Shown here: positions 52,088-60,076 of the stretch, one piece after another | Position numbering within the stretch: the first letter of the stretch is position 1 | Layout: every line of letters starts with the position of its first letter | From: DASYPP01 sp036006525 | GTDB lineage: Bacteria; Gemmatimonadota; Gemmatimonadetes; Gemmatimonadales; GWC2-71-9 | Direction: 5' to 3' | DNA length: 64,000 nt | Assembly: GCA_036006525.1 (NCBI GenBank) | Contig: DASYPP010000040.1 | Span: 109,859 to 173,858, forward strand | The notes under the pieces: model-generated | Database searches by the model: none | What the model saw: only the letters and a program-made list of their open reading frames with translations | What the model was told of the DNA's origin: nothing | Position numbers and translations under genes: made by a program

Positions 52088-52771
52088 ATGCGCAGGACCA
52101 TGCTGGTCGCTCTGGCGCTCGCGGCTCTGAGTCCGCTGGCGGCTTCGGCCCAGGATACCCGCCCCGGCATCGCGGTGATGCCGTTTGAGAACGGCGGCTC
52201 CTACGGCCGTGAGAAGGAAGACTTCGAAGCGCTGCAGCAGGGTATACCTGCCATGCTGATCAGCGAGCTGTCGAAGAATCTGGCGGCCCGCGTCGTGGAT
52301 CGGAGCGACATCAACCGAATCCTGAACGAGCAGAATCTCGCGACCCAGGGCCGGGTCGACGCCGCCACCGCGGCACGGGTCGGCAAGATCGTCGGTGCCC
52401 GCTACATGATCATGGGCGGTTTTACCGACTATTACGGCAAGATGCGGATCGACGCCCGCATCGTGGACGTGGAGACCAGCGAGATCCTGAAGGTGGTCTC
52501 CTCCCAGAAGGAGCGCGAGAAACTGTTCGACATGATCAGCGAGGTTGCCCTGGCGATCATGGCGAACACCAAGCTGCCGCCATTGCCAACCCAGCAGGCT
52601 GCGACCCAGCGCCACATCCCGACCGAAGCGCTGACGTACTACAGCCGTGCCCTGCTGTACCAGGACCGGGGCGACAAGGAAAAGGCGACGGAATTCTACA
52701 ACCGCGCCCTGGCCGTCTTCCCGGACTACACCGAGGCCAAGGAAGGGCTCCAGAAGGTCGGGAACTCGTAA
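52088..52771 (+). CDS. CsgG-like exported protein with C-terminal TPR
   Basis: 227 aa. A signal peptide (cleavage after ASA-Q) without lipobox. Residues about 25-165 resemble the CsgG/HfaB family (IAVMPFENGG, ISELSKNLAARVVDRSDINRIL, GARYMIMGGF). A TPR-like tail follows (ALTYYSRALLYQDRG). CsgG forms an outer-membrane pore for curli, but curli subunit genes are absent. It leads into the mla operon. Confidence 0.75.
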   Translation: MRRTMLVALALAALSPLAASAQDTRPGIAVMPFENGGSYGREKEDFEALQQGIPAMLISELSKNLAARVVDRSDINRILNEQNLATQGRVDAATAARVGKIVGARYMIMGGFTDYYGKMRIDARIVDVETSEILKVVSSQKEREKLFDMISEVALAIMANTKLPPLPTQQAATQRHIPTEALTYYSRALLYQDRGDKEKATEFYNRALAVFPDYTEAKEGLQKVGNS

Positions 52772-52775
52772 GCGC

Positions 52776-53555
52776 GTGGGCGCCCCGATCGCAGCCATCG
52801 GGCGCTCCGCGGCGCGCCGGCTCACCCGGACGGGTGGGCTGGCGCGTTTCACTTTTGAGGCCTTTCGCGCGATCTTCTCCCTCCCCGGCGCCGGGCGTCC
52901 GGTCGCCGGCCGGCTGCTGCTGAACCAGCTCAGGTTTACCGCGGTCGAGGCGGTCGGCCTGGTCACCCTGCTCTCCGGCATTTTCAGCTTCCTGGTCATC
53001 TCGATGGCGGTGCGGGAGCTGGGCCGGGTCGGGGCGTACGACCTGATCGGCCGGCTGATCGTCATCATCATCGTCCGCCAGCTGGGCCCCATCCTTACCG
53101 CCCTGGCGGTGGTAGGCAGAAGCGGCACCGCGATCACGGCCGAGCTGGCCACCAACACCGTGCTGCGCGAAGTTCGAGCGCTGGAAGGCATGGGCATCGA
53201 CCCCAACCACTACCTCGTGCTGCCGAGGTTGCTGGGCTGTATCATCTCGGTGACAATCCTGACCGTACTGTTCGATGTCGTCGCCCTGCTGGCCGGTTTC
53301 CTGGCCGCCGGTACCCAGGGGATGAGTGGGAGCCGCTACATCGGCTCGGTGCTCGCTTCGCTGGACTCGACCGACGTCTGGGTGACCCTGGGCAAGGGCG
53401 TATTGTCCGGCCTGGTCATCGGGATCTGGGCCAGCTATCACGGCCTCGCGGTGCGCCGGGGGCCCACCGAGATTCCTCAGGCGGTCATTCGCTCCACGGT
53501 CGGAGCGATCGTGATGATTTTCGTGGTAAGCGCCCTTTTCGTGGTCGTCCAGTGA
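52776..53555 (+). CDS. mlaE: MlaE-type MCE transporter permease
   Basis: About 259 aa with the MlaE/YrbE pattern (TLLSGIFSFLVISMAV, LGPILTALAVVGRSGTAITAEL, EGMGIDPNHYLVLPRLLG). It forms the inner-membrane core of an MCE phospholipid transporter with MlaF ATPase and MlaD. GTG start 5 bases after the CsgG-like stop, no good Shine-Dalgarno. Confidence 0.9.
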   Translation: MGAPIAAIGRSAARRLTRTGGLARFTFEAFRAIFSLPGAGRPVAGRLLLNQLRFTAVEAVGLVTLLSGIFSFLVISMAVRELGRVGAYDLIGRLIVIIIVRQLGPILTALAVVGRSGTAITAELATNTVLREVRALEGMGIDPNHYLVLPRLLGCIISVTILTVLFDVVALLAGFLAAGTQGMSGSRYIGSVLASLDSTDVWVTLGKGVLSGLVIGIWASYHGLAVRRGPTEIPQAVIRSTVGAIVMIFVVSALFVVVQ

Positions 53556-54238
53556 CGGAACCGGAAGCTCCCCTCCTCGAGTTCCACGCCATCCCGATGC
53601 CGGGAAGCGCGGCGGGAATGTTCGCGCTCAGCGTGATGCGGCACGAGACCGTGGTCGTTGTCGGGGATGAGAACAGCGGGGTAGACAGCCTGGTGGAGTT
53701 CGCCCTCGGCCTGGAATCGCCGGCCGCGGGGACCGTCGCCACGTTCAGCACCGATCTGCGGACGCTGTCCCGCCGGGAACAACTCGCCTTCCGCCGCCGG
53801 CTGGGCTACCTTCCTGCCGGCGACGGACTGCTCAGCAACCTGAGTCTCAGGGACAATGTCCGGCTCCCGCTCCGCTTCGGCAGCAACTTCAAAACAGACG
53901 AGATTGAAGGGCGGGTGGACGTGATCCTGGCCATGCTCCGGTTGAACCGAGTGGCCCAGGAGCGGCCCGCCCAGGCCAATGAGGAGCAGCGCCGGCGGGC
54001 GGCCCTGGGACGCGCGCTGGCGTTCGATCCCGAGCTGGTGTTGCTGGAGCAGCCATTCGTGGGCCTCACCGACCGCGCCTCCGCCGAACTGCTGGAAATC
54101 GCGAGAGGCGGTGAAACGGGCGAGGGTGGCCGCCGCACCGTTTTCATCACGGGACAGGATATTCCGATGTTGCTTCGCAACCGGGTCGAGCGCGTCGTCC
54201 ACCTCGCCGATAGCCGGCACCTCCTTACCCGCCCATGA
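53552..54238 (+). CDS. Degenerate MlaF-like ABC protein (predicted catalytically dead)
   Basis: 228 aa, in the MlaF slot between mlaE and mlaD. The ABC fold is recognisable, but key residues are lost. Walker A reads GDENSGVDS (38-46) instead of GxxGxGK-S/T. The Q-loop Gln is missing (LPAGDGLL). The signature LSGGQ reads ANEEQ (142-146). Walker B/catalytic Glu read LLEQP (E166-Q167) instead of LLDEP, and the H-loop His is replaced (ITGQD). It is intact as a reading frame, so it is a conserved pseudo-ATPase rather than a pseudogene. GTGA overlap with mlaE. Confidence 0.82.
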   Translation: MTEPEAPLLEFHAIPMPGSAAGMFALSVMRHETVVVVGDENSGVDSLVEFALGLESPAAGTVATFSTDLRTLSRREQLAFRRRLGYLPAGDGLLSNLSLRDNVRLPLRFGSNFKTDEIEGRVDVILAMLRLNRVAQERPAQANEEQRRRAALGRALAFDPELVLLEQPFVGLTDRASAELLEIARGGETGEGGRRTVFITGQDIPMLLRNRVERVVHLADSRHLLTRP

Positions 54239-55206
54239 GCAGCCAGCGGTTTTCCGACTTCCTGGTCGGCCTCCTGGTGATCGGCACGTTCCTGGTGATC
54301 GTGCTGGCCTTCGTCTTTACCCAGGGCTGGAACAAGCGGCAGTTCGACCTGTTCATGCGTTCGGAGAGCGCCCAGGACCTGAACGTCGACACCAAGGTCC
54401 AGCTCCAATACCTGACGATCGGCGAGGTCAAGGCAGTCGCTCCCCAGGTGGACTCGGCTACCGGCCGTCTCCAATTCGTGGTACATCTCAGGATCGACGA
54501 GAAATATCAGGACGGCACTCCGCTCCACCTGCCGATGGGGACTTCGGCTGATCTCCTGCCGGGCTCGCTGGTTGGCGGCGGGGTATTGATCTCCTTGCGG
54601 CTTCCCGAACGAAGCGCCGGGTGGCTGGCCCCCGGCGACACGATCACCTCCATCCGCAAGACGTCGGGACTCGATGCGATCGCCGAAACAGCCGACTCGC
54701 TGCGGCGAGAGATCGCGCTGGTGTTGACCGATACCAGGTCGCTGATCGGCAACCTGTCCCGCACGATCACCGTAGCCCAGCGCGAGTTGGAGAAGACCGG
54801 CCCCGACGTGCGCGCGACCATGAGCCAGATGAGCGGCGTCCTGGCCCAGCTTCGACCGACCCTGGCCCGGGCCGATACCCTCATGGGCTCGGTCAATGGA
54901 ACCATCGGCGGGCTGCAGGATTCGATCTCGAGGACACTCTCGCAGACCCGGAGCCTGCTGCAACACCTGGACAGCCTGGCCATCACCGCGTCGGCCATGG
55001 CTGGGGAAAACCGGGAGGTCGTGCGGACCACGGCGGAGAATCTCTACGTCATTTCGGCCAAGCTGGAGAGCTTTCTCGACCAGGTGAGCCGGCGCCCGCT
55101 GCGGATGATCACCGGGGTGAGCGTGATATCCAGTGACTCCCTGCGGACCCGCTCCCGCGCCGAGGACTCCCTGCGCGCGCTCGATTCCACGAGAATCCGA
55201 CCGTGA
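54235..55206 (+). CDS. mlaD: MlaD-type MCE-domain protein
   Basis: 323 aa. One N-terminal TM (about 10-28), then the MCE domain (about 35-125; DLNVDTKVQLQYLTIGEV, PMGTSADLLPGSLVGG) and a long coiled-coil helical tail (about 150-290) that could form a periplasmic tunnel as in longer MCE proteins. ATGA overlap upstream, GTGA downstream. Confidence 0.9.
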   Translation: MSSQRFSDFLVGLLVIGTFLVIVLAFVFTQGWNKRQFDLFMRSESAQDLNVDTKVQLQYLTIGEVKAVAPQVDSATGRLQFVVHLRIDEKYQDGTPLHLPMGTSADLLPGSLVGGGVLISLRLPERSAGWLAPGDTITSIRKTSGLDAIAETADSLRREIALVLTDTRSLIGNLSRTITVAQRELEKTGPDVRATMSQMSGVLAQLRPTLARADTLMGSVNGTIGGLQDSISRTLSQTRSLLQHLDSLAITASAMAGENREVVRTTAENLYVISAKLESFLDQVSRRPLRMITGVSVISSDSLRTRSRAEDSLRALDSTRIRP

Positions 55207-57170
55207 AATTCCGGCTGCTGCACACTTCCCGCTGGCACCCCGACGCCATCGCCGAGGCGCTGGCGGCGGAGCAGGTCGAAACGGAAGTGCTCTCTGAGCC
55301 CTTCACCACGCCGCTCAACACCCTCCCCACCGTCCTGGTCCTGGATCCCGGCTCCCGCCGCGAGATTCCCGGCCCGGTGGTGGACGCGCTGCGGGAGGCC
55401 GGCGTCACGGTCGTCGCGCTGGGTGCGCCGGGCGAGGACGATGTTCCGCCCGACATCCCGATCGACCTCCTGAGCGGGTTCGTTCCCGAACCGGTGCGGC
55501 CCCGGCAGCTGCTGGTGGCCCTCCGCTCTGCCTATCGCGAAGCGGCCGCACGCCGGGAAGCCGCGCTCACCCGCCGGGAAATCGCCGCCCGCACCAACGA
55601 AGTCACCGAGCTCACCGAAATCGGCATCAAGCTCAGCACCGAGAAGAACTACAATACCCTGCTGGACCTGATCCTTTTCCAGGCCCGGCGGATTACCCAT
55701 TCCGACGCGGGCAGCCTCTACCTGGTGGAGAACGACGAGGAGGGCCGCCGCCGGCTCCGCTTCAAGCTGACCCAGAACGACAGCCGCCCGGACATTCCCT
55801 TCGTGGAATTCACCATGGCCATCGACCACGCCTCACTGGCCGGGTACGCGGCGGCCGAGGGTGAGGCGCTGGTTTTCGACGATGTGTATGACCTGCCGCC
55901 GGACGTTGCCTACTCGTTCAACCGCTCGTTTGACGAGCGCTACGGCTACCGCACCCGCTCCATGCTGGTCATCCCGATGCAGAACCACCACGGGGAAGTC
56001 ATCGGCATCGTCCAGCTCATCAACCGGAAGCGCGAGGCGAATGACCGGCTGGTGTCCCCGCGCGACGCCGACTCCAAGGTGCAGCCCTACAGCCCGCACC
56101 TGGTGAAGCTGGTGCGTTCACTGGCCGGGCAAGCCGCCGTGGCCCTGGAGAACAGCCAGCTCTACCAGGAGATCGAGCGGCTCTTCGAGGGGTTCGTGCG
56201 CGCCGCGGTGACGGCAATCGAGCAACGGGATCCGACCACCTCGGGTCACTCCGAGCGAGTGGCCGATCTCACCGTGGGGCTGGCCAAAGTCGTGGACCGG
56301 GCCGAACAGGGCCCCTACCGGATGGTGCGGTTCAGCGGGGAGCAGATCCGCGAGCTTCGCTATGCCGGCCTGCTCCATGATTTCGGCAAAGTCGGAGTGC
56401 GGGAAAAAGTGCTGGTCAAGGAGAACAAGCTGTATCCTCCCGACCTGACCCTGATCCGCCAGCGCCACGAGTTCATGCATCGGACCGCGCAGTGGCGTTA
56501 CGAAAAGGCGCGCGCCGATTACCTCGCGAAGCAGGGCCAGGCCGGTTACCGGGAATTCCTGGCGGAACTGGACCGCGAGTTCGCCGAGGAGCAGGCGCAG
56601 CTCAAGACGTTCATCGACCTGGTCCTGGAATCGAACAAGCCGACGGTGCTGGCCGAGGGAAATTTTGAAGCGCTCAAGCAATACTCGTCACTGACCTACG
56701 AGGCGGCCGACGGGTCTGCCCTGCCCTTCCTGAGCCCGGATGAAGTCCGCTACCTGAGCATTCGCAAAGGCACCCTGGACGACACCGAGCGGGTCGAGAT
56801 CGAGCGGCATGTCAACCACACCTTCGATTTCCTGCGCGATATTCCCTGGACCCGGAACCTGAGCCGGGTGCCGGACATCGCCCGGGGGCACCACGAGAAG
56901 CTCGATGGCAGCGGGTATCCCCGGAAGGTCAAGGCCCCCGAGATTCCGGTCCAGACCCGGATGATGACCATCTCCGACATCTTTGACGCGCTGACGGCCA
57001 AGGACCGGCCTTACAAGCGAGCGGTGCCCACCGACCGGGCGCTGGACATCATGAAGTCGGAGGTGTCCGGAGGGATGCTGGACCAGGATCTCTTCGCGAT
57101 GTTCGTGGAAGCCAGGGTATTCGAAGTACCGCCGGAGGACGTGACGGGGACGTACCAGGTCAAAGAATAA
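55203..57170 (+). CDS. GAF and HD-GYP domain protein with insertion (c-di-GMP phosphodiesterase-like)
   Basis: 655 aa. An N-terminal pseudo-receiver (1-110), coiled coil, GAF (about 135-320) and HD-GYP domain. The HD pair is H392-D393 (LLHDFGKVG) and HHEKLDGSGYP is at 563-573. Between them sits an extra helical insert of about 110 residues (about 415-525). The metal motifs appear intact, so c-di-GMP hydrolysis is plausible. It is the last gene of the mla operon and converges with the DUF4105 gene, overlapping by 11 bases. Confidence 0.88.
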   Translation: MKFRLLHTSRWHPDAIAEALAAEQVETEVLSEPFTTPLNTLPTVLVLDPGSRREIPGPVVDALREAGVTVVALGAPGEDDVPPDIPIDLLSGFVPEPVRPRQLLVALRSAYREAAARREAALTRREIAARTNEVTELTEIGIKLSTEKNYNTLLDLILFQARRITHSDAGSLYLVENDEEGRRRLRFKLTQNDSRPDIPFVEFTMAIDHASLAGYAAAEGEALVFDDVYDLPPDVAYSFNRSFDERYGYRTRSMLVIPMQNHHGEVIGIVQLINRKREANDRLVSPRDADSKVQPYSPHLVKLVRSLAGQAAVALENSQLYQEIERLFEGFVRAAVTAIEQRDPTTSGHSERVADLTVGLAKVVDRAEQGPYRMVRFSGEQIRELRYAGLLHDFGKVGVREKVLVKENKLYPPDLTLIRQRHEFMHRTAQWRYEKARADYLAKQGQAGYREFLAELDREFAEEQAQLKTFIDLVLESNKPTVLAEGNFEALKQYSSLTYEAADGSALPFLSPDEVRYLSIRKGTLDDTERVEIERHVNHTFDFLRDIPWTRNLSRVPDIARGHHEKLDGSGYPRKVKAPEIPVQTRMMTISDIFDALTAKDRPYKRAVPTDRALDIMKSEVSGGMLDQDLFAMFVEARVFEVPPEDVTGTYQVKE

Positions 57171-58413
57171 CGGCAGGCTCCGTGCGCGTCCGGGTGGCCA
57201 GCACGATGGCCGCGGCAAACGCGAGATTGACGGGCAGGATCAGCGCAATGATTTCCAGGTTCACCTGGTAGAAGACCGGCAGGATCTTGAGCAGCAGCCC
57301 CGCCAGAGAAACCGCAGCCACTACCACCGAAGCCCGCCGTGCCGCCCTGGCACTCTTACCCCCGCGCCGCAGGGCCAGCGGAAGCAGCACCACCAGGGGA
57401 AGCGCAAACAGATTGAACTGCATCACGTTTTCATTGCGATATGTCACCCAGTGATCGGTAAACCCCCAGAGTCCCAGCAGGATGACCCCGCCCAATCCCA
57501 GGACCAGGTACCACAGGGTGCCGAGCATCGCGAAGACGGTGCGCGCCCAGCGGCGAGTCATCCCCAACCACCCGAGCAGCAGAGCCAGCGCGCCGACCAG
57601 CACGCCGACGGCGAGGTAGCGGGGCACCCAGCCGGGTGGCTGGGCACGAACCAGGTACGCAGCACTCTCATTCAGGGTGTGTTCGGCGGCGACAATCGGA
57701 ACGGGGGTGCCATCGGGCCCCGGCACGGTGACCCTGCGCAAGTGGTCTCGCACGGCGAGAGGAAGAAACATCTCCTCCCAGGCCGAAATCGGCTGGTCCA
57801 CGGCATGCCCCATTCCGGTCGTGATGGCGGTGTACATCGGAACGTCGGCGGAGGTGAGGCGCTGGGTATGTGAGCGGTAGGTAGTGCCAGTCTGCATGGT
57901 GTCGGTCTGGCGCCGAATCGCGCCGCCCAGGACGCGATCCAGCAGGTCCCGGATCCTGGTGGAGCAGTTATCGCGGTAGTAGTCGTATCGGTAGTACCTG
58001 TTTTCTCCCAGCTCATTCCAGCGGAGGAAGTCGCGCACCTCCACCCGTTGTTGCGGCGTCAGGTTCAATTCCTGGATGTAGACCGAGCGATCGGCCCGCC
58101 GATAGAATTCGGCATACCACCCTGCCTCCTGCCCGGCCATCCAGTAGCGCATTCGCCCCTGGAGAAAATGGACGAGAAACCCGGGGTCCGAGAAACTGAA
58201 TCGGCCATAGTCGTAGAGCGAATCGACGCCGGTACTGGAATCGCGAACCCCGATGCCGATATGGCCGAAGCGTTCCCAGATCTCGGCACCCGGCCCCATG
58301 GTCATGACGTAGACCGCCAGCCCGGACCCGGGAACCGTGGCCCGGATCATGGCGGTATCCTGGCTGTGAGCGGCCGGAGGTATCGCGAGGAGGAGGGAGA
58401 GCCAGAGATTCAC
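57160..58413 (-). CDS. DUF4105 domain protein with C-terminal membrane segments
   Basis: 417 aa. A signal peptide, then DUF4105 (about 30-245; WERFGHIGIGV, YDYGRFSF, NCSTRIRDLLDRVL), a permuted NlpC/P60-like fold with His and Cys. The C-terminal third has five or six TM segments. Role unknown, maybe envelope peptidase or acyltransferase. GTGA overlap with the oxidoreductase upstream. Confidence 0.8.
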   Translation of the reverse strand: MNLWLSLLLAIPPAAHSQDTAMIRATVPGSGLAVYVMTMGPGAEIWERFGHIGIGVRDSSTGVDSLYDYGRFSFSDPGFLVHFLQGRMRYWMAGQEAGWYAEFYRRADRSVYIQELNLTPQQRVEVRDFLRWNELGENRYYRYDYYRDNCSTRIRDLLDRVLGGAIRRQTDTMQTGTTYRSHTQRLTSADVPMYTAITTGMGHAVDQPISAWEEMFLPLAVRDHLRRVTVPGPDGTPVPIVAAEHTLNESAAYLVRAQPPGWVPRYLAVGVLVGALALLLGWLGMTRRWARTVFAMLGTLWYLVLGLGGVILLGLWGFTDHWVTYRNENVMQFNLFALPLVVLLPLALRRGGKSARAARRASVVVAAVSLAGLLLKILPVFYQVNLEIIALILPVNLAFAAAIVLATRTRTEPAVIL

Positions 58414-59420
58414 AAGGTGACGTCTTTTTCATCCGTGGCTGACTTGTAGATCGCCTCGAGCACCCGGTGCAGGACCAGGTGTTCATCGAGACTCGGCGCC
58501 TTGGCTTCCTTCCTGATGGCGGCCAGAAAATGGGCCCACTCGGCGCGGAAGGAAGTGAAGAAGACGTTCTCCCGGCCCACCGCACCGGTGGGCGCCACAT
58601 CGGTCGGCACCCCGTGCAGCTCTTTCCACACGTGCATTGGGTTGATCCCGGCCGTACCCTTGCTGCCCCGGAGCCCGACGCCAAAACGCTCCCCCGCTCC
58701 GACGTGATGCCAGGTCACGTCCACAAACACTGACGCGCCATTCTCGCAGACCACGAAAGCGCTCCCGGATTGCTCCACTCCCTTGTCGCGGCCGGGTACG
58801 TCGAGGTTGGCGCTCACCCGCACCGGCTTGGGCGTACCGGCCAGCCAGAAGGCGAGATCGAGCATGGAAAGACCGAGGTCGAGCATGGCGCCCCCGCCGG
58901 ACAGCTCGCGGCGCTGACGCCATCCCAGCTGGGCCCTGCTGGGCCGAAAGACATGCCAGCTGCCGCGGACGCTTTCGATATCTCCCAACTCCCCGTTCTG
59001 CACGAAGCTGCGCACGATCTGCGAGTCGGTCCGGTACCGGTGATTCATGCCGACCATGAGAATGCCGGAGCGCTTCTCCGAGGCCTTGATGATCCGCTGC
59101 ACGCTGGCCAATGAGGTCGCCAGCGGTTTCTCCACCAGCACATGCAGGTTGGCGGAAAGGGCCGCAAGAATGTGGGCTTCGTGGAGATGGTTCGGAGTGC
59201 AGATGACGACGGCGTCGAGGTGCTCGAAGCCAAGCAGGTCGTCAATGTCGTCGAAGGCATCGGGGATCTGGAACCGCTCGGCCAGGGCTCGCGCCTTGAG
59301 GAGGTCGCTGTCGCAGATCGCCGCCACCTCGACGCCCTTGAGGCGTTTGAGCACCGGTAGGTGCCCAACCTGGGTGATGGCTCCCGCACCGATGACGCCG
59401 ATTCTGAGGTCGTCCGTCAC
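58410..59420 (-). CDS. Gfo/Idh/MocA-family oxidoreductase
   Basis: 336 aa. NAD(P) loop VIGAGAITQVGHLP, CTPNHLHEAH, and VEKPLATS with the catalytic Lys. C-terminal alpha/beta domain (about 125-336) holds the substrate. Sugar or inositol-type dehydrogenase; substrate unknown. GTG start. Confidence 0.88.
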   Translation of the reverse strand: MTDDLRIGVIGAGAITQVGHLPVLKRLKGVEVAAICDSDLLKARALAERFQIPDAFDDIDDLLGFEHLDAVVICTPNHLHEAHILAALSANLHVLVEKPLATSLASVQRIIKASEKRSGILMVGMNHRYRTDSQIVRSFVQNGELGDIESVRGSWHVFRPSRAQLGWRQRRELSGGGAMLDLGLSMLDLAFWLAGTPKPVRVSANLDVPGRDKGVEQSGSAFVVCENGASVFVDVTWHHVGAGERFGVGLRGSKGTAGINPMHVWKELHGVPTDVAPTGAVGRENVFFTSFRAEWAHFLAAIRKEAKAPSLDEHLVLHRVLEAIYKSATDEKDVTL

Positions 59421-59428
59421 ACATCCTC

Positions 59429-60076
59429 CTATCTGCGAAACCCCAGGCCAACGGTAAGGGTGAGAGTCTGCAGGTCACTCCCGATCACGGCCCGCCCGCC
59501 AAAGTTCATTACCAGGCCCCGGGAAAGCAGCACGTCCAGGCCGGCCGTAAAATTGACCCCGGCCCCAAGCATGTCGAGCGCGTCCTCCACAAACGTCCCG
59601 TTGATGGCCCGGCCCGAACCGTTCCGAATGTGCATTCCCGCGCCGGCGCCGAGGTAAGGCTGGTAGCTCCGGCCCTGGACCAGGAAGTACTGCAGGTCCA
59701 GATCGAGCGCGATATCGGACCAGCGAATATTGCCCAGGTCGATGGTGAAGTCGTTGGTCGGATCGTTCACCACGTTTCGCAGTTTGGTTTCGAACTTGTC
59801 GATCTCGTCCTTTTTGAAGTCGCTCCGGGTGTAGGATGCCCCCACCAGCACGCGGAGCCGGGGAGCAAACTGCCCGAGGTCGACTCGCAATCCGTAGACC
59901 GCAGCTCCCTCGAGCCGGTCCGAGGTGGCGATGCCTGCTTCCACCCATGCCCCCGTAAACCGGAGATTGTCATAGGAAAAACGGTCCAGGGGCCGCTGGG
60001 CGGCCAACGGCCCGGCGAGGAGGCAACCCACTCCAAGCATCAGGAGAGTTCGTGGCATCAGGAGGGTTCGTGGCAT
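59429..60076 (-). CDS. Small outer-membrane beta-barrel protein
   Basis: 215 aa. A signal peptide (LAA-Q) and about eight amphipathic strands (ALDLDLQYFLVQ, YLGAGAGMHI, LTLTVGLGFRR end). The start region is an 18-bp tandem duplication (MPRTLL MPRTLL ML), with in-frame ATGs at 60076, 60058 and 60040; the first overlaps the SpoIID stop (TGATG). Confidence 0.75.
   Translation of the reverse strand: MPRTLLMPRTLLMLGVGCLLAGPLAAQRPLDRFSYDNLRFTGAWVEAGIATSDRLEGAAVYGLRVDLGQFAPRLRVLVGASYTRSDFKKDEIDKFETKLRNVVNDPTNDFTIDLGNIRWSDIALDLDLQYFLVQGRSYQPYLGAGAGMHIRNGSGRAINGTFVEDALDMLGAGVNFTAGLDVLLSRGLVMNFGGRAVIGSDLQTLTLTVGLGFRR

Noticed and set aside
52088..52771. Curli secretion channel
   Set aside because: CsgG-like sequence only; no lipobox and no csgA/B/E/F homologues around, so curli export is not supported.
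53552..54238. Pseudogene for mlaF
   Set aside because: The frame is uninterrupted, of normal length, and coupled to both neighbours by 4-base overlaps. Motif loss is specific, not random decay.
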